A DNA stretch of 64,000 nucleotides. Origin: Nocardia fluminea (GTDB lineage Bacteria; Actinomycetota; Actinomycetes; Mycobacteriales; Mycobacteriaceae). The stretch lies in the NCBI RefSeq assembly GCF_002846365.1, contig NZ_PJMW01000002.1, positions 1,550,001 to 1,614,000 on the forward strand. Direction: 5' to 3'. The notes beneath the pieces are model-generated. The model was not told the DNA's origin. It ran no database searches and saw nothing but the letters and a program-made list of their open reading frames with translations. Position 1 is the first letter of the stretch. Each line of letters begins with the position of its first letter. A program made the translations under genes and the position numbers. This document shows positions 35,909-43,897 of this stretch, piece by piece.

Positions 35909-36271
35909 ATGGCAACGCCGATCGAGGATCTGCCCATCGAAGTCGACCAGGGCGAGATGCAGACCCGGTATATCGAACTGGGTGACATGGCTGTGCGCCA
36001 TGCCCGGGTACCGGCCGGGACCGACTTCGGGCCGGTCCTCCAGGGCCTGCCAGACGATCGCTGTCCCTCCCCACACTGGGGAATCGTGCTCGAGGGCTCA
36101 CTGCGACTCGAGCACGCCGACGGCACCGTCGAGACCGCGAACGCCGGCGAGGTCTACTACTGGCCCGCCGGGCACACCGCGACCTCGGCCGGCGGTGCCG
36201 TTTTCCTCGAAGTCGGCCCGGTGGCGCCGATGCGCCAGTTCCACGACCACGCACTGCGTGTGTTCGGCTGA
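35909..36271 (+). CDS. Cupin-domain protein
   Basis: 120 aa with AAGGAG upstream. A single small β-barrel: RYIELGDMAVRHARVPAGTDFGPVLQGLPDDRCPSPHWGIVLEGSLRLEHADGTVETANAGEVYYWPAGHTATSAGGAVFLEVGP. His in PHWG and in PAGHT fit the two cupin motifs, so a metal site is possible. It lies 25 bp upstream of the flavoprotein gene and is probably co-transcribed with it. Confidence 0.82.
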   Translation: MATPIEDLPIEVDQGEMQTRYIELGDMAVRHARVPAGTDFGPVLQGLPDDRCPSPHWGIVLEGSLRLEHADGTVETANAGEVYYWPAGHTATSAGGAVFLEVGPVAPMRQFHDHALRVFG

Positions 36272-36296
36272 TTCTCGACCCGACCAGGGAGCGACC

Positions 36297-37673
36297 ATGA
36301 ACGGCACACCCGTATTGACCATGCTCGAAGCGATCCGCGGTGCGGTGATCACCCCGGAGTCGCCCGACTACGACCAGGCGCGCTCGGTGTTCAACGCGAT
36401 GATCGACCGCAGGCCCCTCGCGATCGTCCGCGCGGTCGACGTCGCCGACGTGCGGACCACCGTCGACGCCGCCCGCGAGAGCGGCCTGGACCTCGCCATC
36501 CGCGCCGGCGCCCACAGCGTGCCCGGTTTCGGCACCGTCGACGACGGCCTCGTCTTGGACCTGAGCGCCATGAAGGGCATCCGCATCGATCCCGAACAGC
36601 GGATCGCCCGCGTACAGGCCGGCTGCGATTGGGGCGACTTCGACCACGCCGCCCATTCCTTCGGGCTCGCTACCACCGGCGGCATCATCTCGACCACCGG
36701 CGTCACCGGCCTGACCCTCGGCGGCGGCATCGGCTACCTCGCCCGCGCCTACGGCCTGTCCATCGACAACCTCCGGTCCGCCGACGTGGTGCTGGCCGAC
36801 GGCACCTTCGTGACCGCGAACGCCACCGAGCACCCCGATCTGTACTGGGCGTTGCGTGGCGGCGGCGGCAACTTCGGTGTGGTCACCGAAATGGAGTTCG
36901 ACCTGCACCCGGTGGACACGATCTACGGCGGACCCATGTTCTTCGAGCTCGACGCCGCCGGGGAGCTGCTGCGGACCTACCGTGACTGGATCGCCGCGGC
37001 ACCGCGGGCGATGGGAGCCTTTCCCGGCTTCCAGATCGCGCCACCGCTGCCGTTCATCCCCGAGGAACGCGTCGGCGAGCCGTTCGTCCTGCTGGTGTCC
37101 TGCTTCAACGGCCCCGATGCGGAGGCCGAGGCGCTGCTCGCGGACTTGCGGGCGGTCGCGACACCGGTGGCCGAGCACGTCGGCCGCATGCCGTATCCGG
37201 CCCTCAACAGCGCATTCGACGGTCTGCTTCCCCCCGGCTTGCAGCACTATTGGAAGGCGGCGTTCCAACCCGAACTCACCGACGGCGCCCTCGCCGCCCA
37301 CCTCGAGTTCGGCCCGCGCGTGCCCGCCGTGCAGTCGACCATGCACCTCTATCCGATCGACGGCGCCGTGCAAGATGTCGCGGTGGACGACACCGCGTTC
37401 GCCTACCGCACCGCGAATTTCGCCCCCGTGATCGCCGGTATGTGGCCCGATGCGGCCGACAACGAAGCCAATATCAAGTGGGTGCGCGACTACCACTCCG
37501 CACTCGAACCGCACACCGCCGACGGCGGCTACATCAACTTCATGGCCTCCGACGACCAGGGCCGGATTCGCGCCAACTACGGCCCGCACTTCGACCGCCT
37601 GGCCCGCGTCAAGAAGACCTACGACCCGGCCAACCTCTTCCACCTGAACCAGAACATCGCACCGGCCCAGTAG
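36297..37673 (+). CDS. FAD-binding oxidoreductase of the PCMH/berberine-bridge-enzyme type
   Basis: 458 aa with CAGGGAG upstream. FAD-binding half: RPLAIVRAVDVADV, then RAGAHSVPGFGTVDDGLVLDLS with His73 as the expected 8α-histidyl-FAD link. TTGVTGLTLGGGIGYLARAYGLSIDNL follows, with Thr where bicovalent enzymes have Cys, so a single covalent bond is predicted. LYWALRGGGGNFGVVTEMEFDLHPV precedes the substrate domain. The C-terminal BBE signature is YGPHFDRLARVKKTYDPANLFHLNQNI. Such enzymes oxidise alcohols or catalyse oxidative cyclisation in secondary metabolism, releasing H2O2. Confidence 0.92.
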   Translation: MNGTPVLTMLEAIRGAVITPESPDYDQARSVFNAMIDRRPLAIVRAVDVADVRTTVDAARESGLDLAIRAGAHSVPGFGTVDDGLVLDLSAMKGIRIDPEQRIARVQAGCDWGDFDHAAHSFGLATTGGIISTTGVTGLTLGGGIGYLARAYGLSIDNLRSADVVLADGTFVTANATEHPDLYWALRGGGGNFGVVTEMEFDLHPVDTIYGGPMFFELDAAGELLRTYRDWIAAAPRAMGAFPGFQIAPPLPFIPEERVGEPFVLLVSCFNGPDAEAEALLADLRAVATPVAEHVGRMPYPALNSAFDGLLPPGLQHYWKAAFQPELTDGALAAHLEFGPRVPAVQSTMHLYPIDGAVQDVAVDDTAFAYRTANFAPVIAGMWPDAADNEANIKWVRDYHSALEPHTADGGYINFMASDDQGRIRANYGPHFDRLARVKKTYDPANLFHLNQNIAPAQ

Positions 37674-37750
37674 TCGACTACCGACCGATCCGCACCATTT
37701 CGACCCAGTAGTTGATCACCGGGACGATCAGCTCGATGCGGTGCCGGTGA

Positions 37751-38800
37751 TCAGGAAGTGAGGTCGGCGGGTTCCGCTACGTGGCGGGCGTATTCGAGGA
37801 TGCGCAGGGTTTCCACGGCGTCGCGAGGGTCGACCGGTACCGGGGCTCCGTCGAGCAGGGCGGCGGCCATTCCCGCGTAGAAGGCGGGGTAGTCGCCGGG
37901 AAGGGTGGGGATCGGGCGCAGGTCGTCGCCCGCACCGAAGGTGCCCCACTTTTCGGGTGTGACTGTGCCCCAAGGTTTTCCGTCATCCGGGCGGCGGCCC
38001 GCACGCAATGCGTCTTCCTGGGGGTCGAGGCCGGAGACGGTGTAGCCGTTGGTGGCGCCGAGGACACGCATGCGCGGGCCCAGTTGCGGGGCAACAGCAC
38101 TCATCCACAGCTGGGACCTGGTGCCGTCGGCGTGGGTGAGGGCGATGAAGGCGTCGTCGTCGGCTGCGACCTCGGGGCGGCGACGGTCGAGTTCGGCGTA
38201 GACCTCGGTGACGGGGCCGAACAATGTCAGCGCCTGATCGACCAGGTGACTGCCCAGATCGAACAGGATGCCCGCGCCGTCCTCGGCCTCGCCCACTTCC
38301 CGCCAACCGCCCTTGGGAACCGGCCGCCACCGCTCGAACCTGGACTCGAACCGCCTGACCTCACCCAGCTCGCCGGCCTCCATCAGCGCGCGCACCGTCA
38401 GAAAGTCGTTGTCCCAGCGCCGATTCTGGAAAACACTCAGCGGCAGATCGGCCCGCATGGCCGCCTCCACCACTTCCTCCGCATCGGCCACCGTCACCGC
38501 GAACGGCTTGTCCACCACCACGGGCAACCCCGCGGCCAGCGCCTGCAACGCCAGCGGCGCGTGCGAGCGATTCGGCGTGGCGATCACCGCGAGATCGACA
38601 TCCTCGTCCTCGACGAACATCTCCTGCGCCGACTTCCACACCCGCACCCCCGGATGCTCGGCCCGCGCCTGCGCCGCCCGTTCCTCCGACGAGGTCACCA
38701 CCGCCGCCACCCGCATCCGCGGCTCGGCGGCGACGAGCGGCGCATGGAACACCGACCCGGCCAGGCCGTATCCGACTACCGCAACTGCGAGCTGGTCCAT
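37751..38800 (-). CDS. Gfo/Idh/MocA-family NAD(P)-dependent oxidoreductase
   Basis: 349 aa. N-terminal Rossmann domain VAVVGYGLAGSVFHAPLVAAEP, then LAVIATPNRSHAPLALQALAAGLPVVVDKPFAVT, containing the family EKP motif as DKP with the catalytic Lys. The C-terminal α/β domain has GAGILFDLGSHLVDQALTLFGPV with the expected Asp and His. It oxidises or reduces sugars or polyols. Nothing in the neighbours identifies the substrate. Confidence 0.92.
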   Translation of the reverse strand: MDQLAVAVVGYGLAGSVFHAPLVAAEPRMRVAAVVTSSEERAAQARAEHPGVRVWKSAQEMFVEDEDVDLAVIATPNRSHAPLALQALAAGLPVVVDKPFAVTVADAEEVVEAAMRADLPLSVFQNRRWDNDFLTVRALMEAGELGEVRRFESRFERWRPVPKGGWREVGEAEDGAGILFDLGSHLVDQALTLFGPVTEVYAELDRRRPEVAADDDAFIALTHADGTRSQLWMSAVAPQLGPRMRVLGATNGYTVSGLDPQEDALRAGRRPDDGKPWGTVTPEKWGTFGAGDDLRPIPTLPGDYPAFYAGMAAALLDGAPVPVDPRDAVETLRILEYARHVAEPADLTS

Positions 38801-38852
38801 GGCTGCCCTCTCGTGGTGGTCTGGGGAATCGAGTCTTCACCGTAGCGGGGTC

Positions 38853-40769
38853 TCATCGCTCGGGCAGATTCCCGACCGCCTGTCGCAGAAGGGACGAGGC
38901 GATCGCGCAATACTCGTCGCGGAATCCGTCGGCTCCGTGTACCGAGACCTCGATGGTCTCCTCGCCGGCATCCGGCATCAGGAAGGCGCGGGTGCAGATG
39001 GCCTTCGAACCGCCCTTGTCGAGATACATCTGAATCCCGTCGACCGTGACGATCTCCAAGTCCTTGCCCTTGGTGCTCGTGCTGGTGCTGACCAGCTCCA
39101 AGCTGACTCGCACCCGCGCGTCCCACTGGCACTTGTGCGCATCGGCGATGGTGGGCTCGGGAGGCAGGGCGCCGATCTTCTCGGCGACGGCGTCACGGTC
39201 GAGCAACGCGCACGGTTCCAGCAGCGCCAGTGAGGACTCCCTGCCCTCGGCCTGCGGCGCGGTCGTCAGTGAACGAGCGAGGTTGGCGGCGATGTAGTCG
39301 ATACCCTCACATTCCTTCACTCCGGACGGATTGCGGAGGACGATGACGACGCCCGATTCGTGCTCGGCGCCAGGGCTCGCGATCGCCCGCGTGCAGCTAG
39401 CCTCGCTGCCGTCGATGACCGGAACACCCTCTACCACCTTCTTGTTCGGCGTCAGGTACTCGTCCTCCTGCCCCAGGTGCAGGTAGAAGGCGTAGCGGTT
39501 GGAACTGGCGGTACACCCCCAGCTCGGAGACGGACTCAGCTCCCATGTGTCCGCGGCGAGTGGGGTCGGCGCGACCGGCACCGAGTCGCCGAGGGCCGAA
39601 CTCAGCCACGGGCAGGCGTCGACCTGCCGCAGCTGCGCCAGGGTGAGACCGGTGACCGGCCCCGGCTCACTCTGTTCGCGTGTCGCGAAGTAGGTGACCC
39701 CGACGAGCGCCACGAGCACTGCTGCCAGTCCGCCTGCCAGGCCACTCCGCGCCTTCGGACTCGCCGCACTCCACCGACGACGAACGAATTCCACTGCTCG
39801 CCTGCCTGATTCGACGCCGACGCGGCCGTACTCGGCGATGATTACCGGAAACGGCCGTGCAGGTGCGGGTTCCGGTGCGGTGATCGGCGGCAAGGCGGCG
39901 AGCAACGCCGAGATCTCGTGCTGCTGGCGCCCGATGTCGTCGAGGACAGGGGCAGGCCACGGTGGCGGACCGCTCGGCTGAGCACCGAGATAATCGAGGA
40001 TCTGCCCCGGAGTGGGGCGGGCCGCCGGATCCTTGCGCAGGCACGCGGCCAGCATCTCGAACAGCGGCTCGGGAACGCGACTCAGGTCGGGTTCACGCTG
40101 GGCGATGTTGAACAGCGTGTACGGCACCGACGGCGCGGCGAACGGCGCGACGCCGGAGGCGGCGAAAGCGAGGACGGAACCGAGGGAGAACACGTCCGAA
40201 GCCGCCGTGAGCTCGAACCCGAGCGACTGTTCGGGCGACAGGAAGTCCGGCGTGCCCATCGCCGTAGCGGTGGCAGGCCCGGCGGCCGGGGTGATGCCGA
40301 CCTCACCGAGACGACCGCTGTGCCTCGCCAACAGCACCGTGTCGGCACGGATGCGCCGATGCACGAGGCCGGCGGCATGCACGGTCCGCAGTGCCGAGGC
40401 GAGGGCAGCCGCGAGGGCACGCACGGCGGGCACGGGCAGCGGCCCATGTTCGGCTACGGCCGCTTCCAGGCGCACGCCGGGCACGAAGGCCGATGCCACC
40501 CAGGGTGTGTCCGCGTCGGCGTCGACATCGATCACCGTGGTGTTGGCTGATCCGGAGACACGCATCGCGGCAATCGCACTGTGCCGCATCCTGATACGGA
40601 ATTCCGGCTCGTCGAGTAGTTCCGGGAGCGCCTGTCGCACGACGACCAGCGAATCATCGGGACCGGTGGCGAGCACGGACCGGAATCCGGCCGCGGAGTC
40701 GAGTGTGCCGAGTACTCGGTAGCGACCGATGGTGGGTGGATCGCTGGGGCCGGGCGGTTGGATCGTCAT
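38853..40769 (-). CDS. Membrane Ser/Thr-kinase-like protein with degenerate active site (pseudokinase)
   Basis: 638 aa; the start overlaps the upstream kinase stop (ATGA). The kinase fold is recognisable (GRYRVLGTL, MGTPDFLSPEQ, ASDVFSLGSVLAFAASGVAPF, LRKDPAARPTPGQIL). Every catalytic element has changed: the glycine loop reads LDSAAGFRSV, the VAIK Lys is Arg45, HRDLKPxN is HRRIRADT (Asp to Arg139, Lys to Arg141, Asn to Thr144), and DFG is EVG (156-158). One membrane helix follows (LAGGLAAVLVALVGVTYFA), then an extracellular part with two Cys-containing repeats starting DACPWLSS and EPCALLDR. It probably works as a ligand-binding or scaffold partner of the kinase encoded just upstream. Confidence 0.88.
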   Translation of the reverse strand: MTIQPPGPSDPPTIGRYRVLGTLDSAAGFRSVLATGPDDSLVVVRQALPELLDEPEFRIRMRHSAIAAMRVSGSANTTVIDVDADADTPWVASAFVPGVRLEAAVAEHGPLPVPAVRALAAALASALRTVHAAGLVHRRIRADTVLLARHSGRLGEVGITPAAGPATATAMGTPDFLSPEQSLGFELTAASDVFSLGSVLAFAASGVAPFAAPSVPYTLFNIAQREPDLSRVPEPLFEMLAACLRKDPAARPTPGQILDYLGAQPSGPPPWPAPVLDDIGRQQHEISALLAALPPITAPEPAPARPFPVIIAEYGRVGVESGRRAVEFVRRRWSAASPKARSGLAGGLAAVLVALVGVTYFATREQSEPGPVTGLTLAQLRQVDACPWLSSALGDSVPVAPTPLAADTWELSPSPSWGCTASSNRYAFYLHLGQEDEYLTPNKKVVEGVPVIDGSEASCTRAIASPGAEHESGVVIVLRNPSGVKECEGIDYIAANLARSLTTAPQAEGRESSLALLEPCALLDRDAVAEKIGALPPEPTIADAHKCQWDARVRVSLELVSTSTSTKGKDLEIVTVDGIQMYLDKGGSKAICTRAFLMPDAGEETIEVSVHGADGFRDEYCAIASSLLRQAVGNLPER

Positions 40770-42634
40770 GATGGGGGCAACTTCTCGAGTACGGGTTCGA
40801 ACAAGTCTGCGACGGTCTCGCAGTTACCATCGGCCCGCGGGGCGTTCGGATAGTACGAGGCCCGCAGTTGCTCGGCCTGGTCGTCCCTGGTCGGCCTCAC
40901 CATGAGGATGAGAGTGCAGTAGGTGGGACCGCTGCCGTCGAGGTAGACCGTGTGCTCACCGATCGTGCGTGTCGGCCGGGCCTTTCTGCCCGTGACACTG
41001 TCCGGCCGGATGTTCTCGGCGACGTCGACCGTGAAGAGGCCGTTGGCGCCGGTCACCGCGCATCCGTGGGGAGTCGATGAGCGTACGAGGTCACCGAGCG
41101 ACGAACGAGTCGCCGCGAGATCGACCAGCGAGCACGGATCGAGCGGCAGCAGCGAACCCTGCGGGTAGGTCCGCAGCGGCGGATTGACCGACAGTCGCCG
41201 AACCACCGCCGCGAGTGCGCGTTCGGACTCCGGGCAGAGATCGCCCGCGGGCGGAAAGGTGCTCGCGGTCATCTTCAGCACCATCGGCAAACCGCTCTGC
41301 GTCACCACCATGCGGTCACAGGAGGCGGACTCCTTGTAGCGTCCGAGCACCGGCATCCAATTGATGGTGCTGCCCATCGGCTCTTTGTCATCACGCACGT
41401 CGGCGACACTCTCGCTGGTACCAAGGCCGAAAGATATCTTGCGACCGGCCTGATCGCGATACCCGACAGTGCAGCCGCCGACGCTGTCCGGGACTGCTTC
41501 ACTTGTCGCCGTGCCCAGTTCGCCGAGCACCGACGGTTCCAGCAGCGCGCAGATGTCGAGCCGGCGGGATTCGTCGTGGGTCAGTGCCAGTGGCGGATCG
41601 TCCATCGCCACCGCGTTGCCTTCGACACCGATGCCCCAGATCGCGATCGCGCCCAGCACCAGCGCCGACACCACCGCGGCGGCCGGAGCCAGTCGCGCCC
41701 ACTTCGGTTTCGGCTGTTCGGGCGCGATCGCAGCTGCTGCTGCGGCGGCGGTTCCGTCAGCCCAGCGTCCCGCCTCGGCCTGGCAGTCGGCGATGCGCCG
41801 ACGAATCCGGACCGGCCAGACGGGTTCGGCGTCGATCCTGCTCGCCGCGTCGAGCAACTGCTCGGGGGTCGGGCGCGCCGACGGGTCCTTGGCGAGGCAG
41901 GCATCGACCAGCGCACGCATCGGCTCCGGGATGCCGGTGGTGTCCGGAGAGCTGTAGAGCACGTTGTAGAGGACCTGCGGGGTGGAGGCCGCGTCGAACG
42001 GGCTCGCGCCGGTGGCCGCCATCGCGAGGACCGCACCGACGGCGAAAACATCGGAGGCTGGTGTGAGCGTGCGGCATTCAGCCTGCTCGGGCGACATATA
42101 CGCGGGCGAACCGATCACGGCACCGGTGGCGGTGAGGTTGACGTCGTCCTCGAGCGCCCTGGCAATACCGAAGTCGATCACCCGTGGGCCGTCGTTGATG
42201 AGCAGGATGTTGCTCGGCTTGAGATCGCGATGCACCAGGCCGGTGCGGTGGATCTCGAGCAACGCCATCGCCAAGCCGGTGGCCAGGAGTTTCAGCCCGT
42301 TGAGGTTGAGGCGGCCGAACTCACCGATCATGTCCTGCAAGCCCGGACCAGGGATGTATTCGGATGCCAGCCAGGGAGTTTCGGATTCGGCGTCGTGGTC
42401 TACCACGCCCGCGGTGTAGGCGCCGGTGACCTGTTGTGATGCCAGCACCTCTCGCCGGAACCTGGCACGGAACTCCGGATTCCCGGTGAACTGGCGGTGG
42501 ATCTGTTTCACCGCGACCAACCGGCCGTCCTGGCCCTGGCCGAGCAGCACCTGACCCATGCCACCCCGGCCGATCACGGCCAGCAGGCGATAGCGGCCCA
42601 GCTGTTCGGGATCCTGCGAACCCAGCGGTTTCAT
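40766..42634 (-). CDS. Receptor-type Ser/Thr protein kinase (PknB-like) with DUF3558-like extracellular domain
   Basis: 622 aa from the ATG at 42634, which has GGGAGG 7 bp upstream. Catalytic motifs are intact: GRGGMG loop, VAVKQI with Lys43, HRDLKPSN (134-141), VIDFG (Asp153), GSPAYMSPEQA activation/APE region. A membrane helix (LAPAAAVVSALVLGAIAIWGIG) is followed by two repeats beginning DICALLEPSVLGELG and DPCSLVDLAATRSSLG, each with further Cys, resembling DUF3558-type lipoprotein domains. It is coupled to the lipoprotein gene upstream and to the pseudokinase downstream. Confidence 0.93.
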   Translation of the reverse strand: MKPLGSQDPEQLGRYRLLAVIGRGGMGQVLLGQGQDGRLVAVKQIHRQFTGNPEFRARFRREVLASQQVTGAYTAGVVDHDAESETPWLASEYIPGPGLQDMIGEFGRLNLNGLKLLATGLAMALLEIHRTGLVHRDLKPSNILLINDGPRVIDFGIARALEDDVNLTATGAVIGSPAYMSPEQAECRTLTPASDVFAVGAVLAMAATGASPFDAASTPQVLYNVLYSSPDTTGIPEPMRALVDACLAKDPSARPTPEQLLDAASRIDAEPVWPVRIRRRIADCQAEAGRWADGTAAAAAAAIAPEQPKPKWARLAPAAAVVSALVLGAIAIWGIGVEGNAVAMDDPPLALTHDESRRLDICALLEPSVLGELGTATSEAVPDSVGGCTVGYRDQAGRKISFGLGTSESVADVRDDKEPMGSTINWMPVLGRYKESASCDRMVVTQSGLPMVLKMTASTFPPAGDLCPESERALAAVVRRLSVNPPLRTYPQGSLLPLDPCSLVDLAATRSSLGDLVRSSTPHGCAVTGANGLFTVDVAENIRPDSVTGRKARPTRTIGEHTVYLDGSGPTYCTLILMVRPTRDDQAEQLRASYYPNAPRADGNCETVADLFEPVLEKLPPS

Positions 42635-42654
42635 CGCCGCGCCTCCCGTGCTCA

Positions 42655-43818
42655 TCACGACCCGCTCAGTAGCGCGTGCTGTGCGACCGCCTGCTGACGA
42701 ATATCGGTTTCCTGGTTGCTGTAGAGGCGAACCACGAACTCGTTGTGACGCACCAGGCAGGAGTACCGCCGGGCGGGGACCGACGTGTTGTCGGGCCTGG
42801 CCGCGCGGTAGCAGGAGATGCCCGAGAGCCCCTGCGGTCCCGTCATCGGTGTGTAGTCGGCGTCCAGTGAACGCCTGTCCTCGACGTCTGCATAAGCCTT
42901 CGCGGCGTCACTGTCACGCGTGCGGTACAGAAACTTGTTGTACGACACCGCGATCGCGTCGATCGAGGCCTGTGCGAACTCGCTCAGGTCGATCGACGGA
43001 TGGTCGCGCAACAGGGCGTAGGAACGAGGTCCGTAGACCATGAAATCCCATTTGTCGGGCCAATAGTCGCCCGTCTTCACCACACGCGTGAGTAGCTTGT
43101 CGCTGTCGAGTTTCAGCTTCGGCACGTCGGCGGCGGGCGTCGGAACGAAGGTGTCGAGCTCGGCGAGCTGTGCGCGGTAGGTCCGCGTCAGCAGATCTGT
43201 CAGCAGTTCGGGGCTCGGCTCGATGATCTTGGCGTACAACCTGATCACCAGGTTCTTCCACACCAGCCAGCTGCCGACCGTCGGCACACCGGGTCGCCAA
43301 TGTGACAGTGCGGCCGGGAATTCCGGGAGCGGCAGGGGCGCGTTCTCGGTGTTCGCGGTGAAATCCGCGGCTGCCATGGCCTGCGCGGCGGCCATCGCCT
43401 GCGCCTCGTCCGGCAGGGAGAGAATCGCAATCGACAGCAGCTTGTGCTTCGACTCGTTGTCCGACTGGCCGTTGCTCGCGATCGCGCCGTAGCCGGCCAG
43501 CACATCGAACGGCCCGAGCGCGGTTCTCTGTACGCCCGAGAGCAGGTTGTCGACTCCGTGCACCCCGACGATCAGGCCGCCACCGTTGCCGTACGTCAGC
43601 TGCGGGTCGACGCGGTCCGCGAACAGCAATCGCTCGCCGATGCGCACGGATTCCACCAGCGTGCCGCGCACGGTGTTCGGCGCGTCGTCGTAGTCGCCCG
43701 CCACCGGTTCGAGGGCATAGTCACCGTGATCGGGCGGGGCGTTGTCACCGCAAGCCGCGGCGAGCAGCGTGAGCGACAACAACGGCGCCAGCCAACGCGA
43801 CCTATTACGCACGGTCAT
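42655..43818 (-). CDS. DUF7373-type lipoprotein
   Basis: 387 aa. A lipoprotein signal (LAPLLSLTLLAAAC) is followed by GDNAPPDHGDYALEPVAGDYDD, then two similar halves of ~170 residues (VESVRIGERLLFADRVDPQLTYGNGGGLIV ... ; WDFMVYGPRSYALLRDHPSIDLSEFAQAS). The C-terminus contains paired Cys (SGISCYRAA, RRYSCLVR) and an Asn/Tyr-rich strand FVVRLYSNQETD. This family is common in Nocardia, with no known function. It lies inside the kinase cluster, so it may be a ligand or accessory for their extracellular domains. Confidence 0.8.
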   Translation of the reverse strand: MTVRNRSRWLAPLLSLTLLAAACGDNAPPDHGDYALEPVAGDYDDAPNTVRGTLVESVRIGERLLFADRVDPQLTYGNGGGLIVGVHGVDNLLSGVQRTALGPFDVLAGYGAIASNGQSDNESKHKLLSIAILSLPDEAQAMAAAQAMAAADFTANTENAPLPLPEFPAALSHWRPGVPTVGSWLVWKNLVIRLYAKIIEPSPELLTDLLTRTYRAQLAELDTFVPTPAADVPKLKLDSDKLLTRVVKTGDYWPDKWDFMVYGPRSYALLRDHPSIDLSEFAQASIDAIAVSYNKFLYRTRDSDAAKAYADVEDRRSLDADYTPMTGPQGLSGISCYRAARPDNTSVPARRYSCLVRHNEFVVRLYSNQETDIRQQAVAQHALLSGS

Positions 43819-43897
43819 TTCCCCTCCGACCGCAGCGTCGAACGCCAGGCCCCTCCCGAACTCTGCCGTGAAACTATCACCTGCGAGTTCGGCGCCG

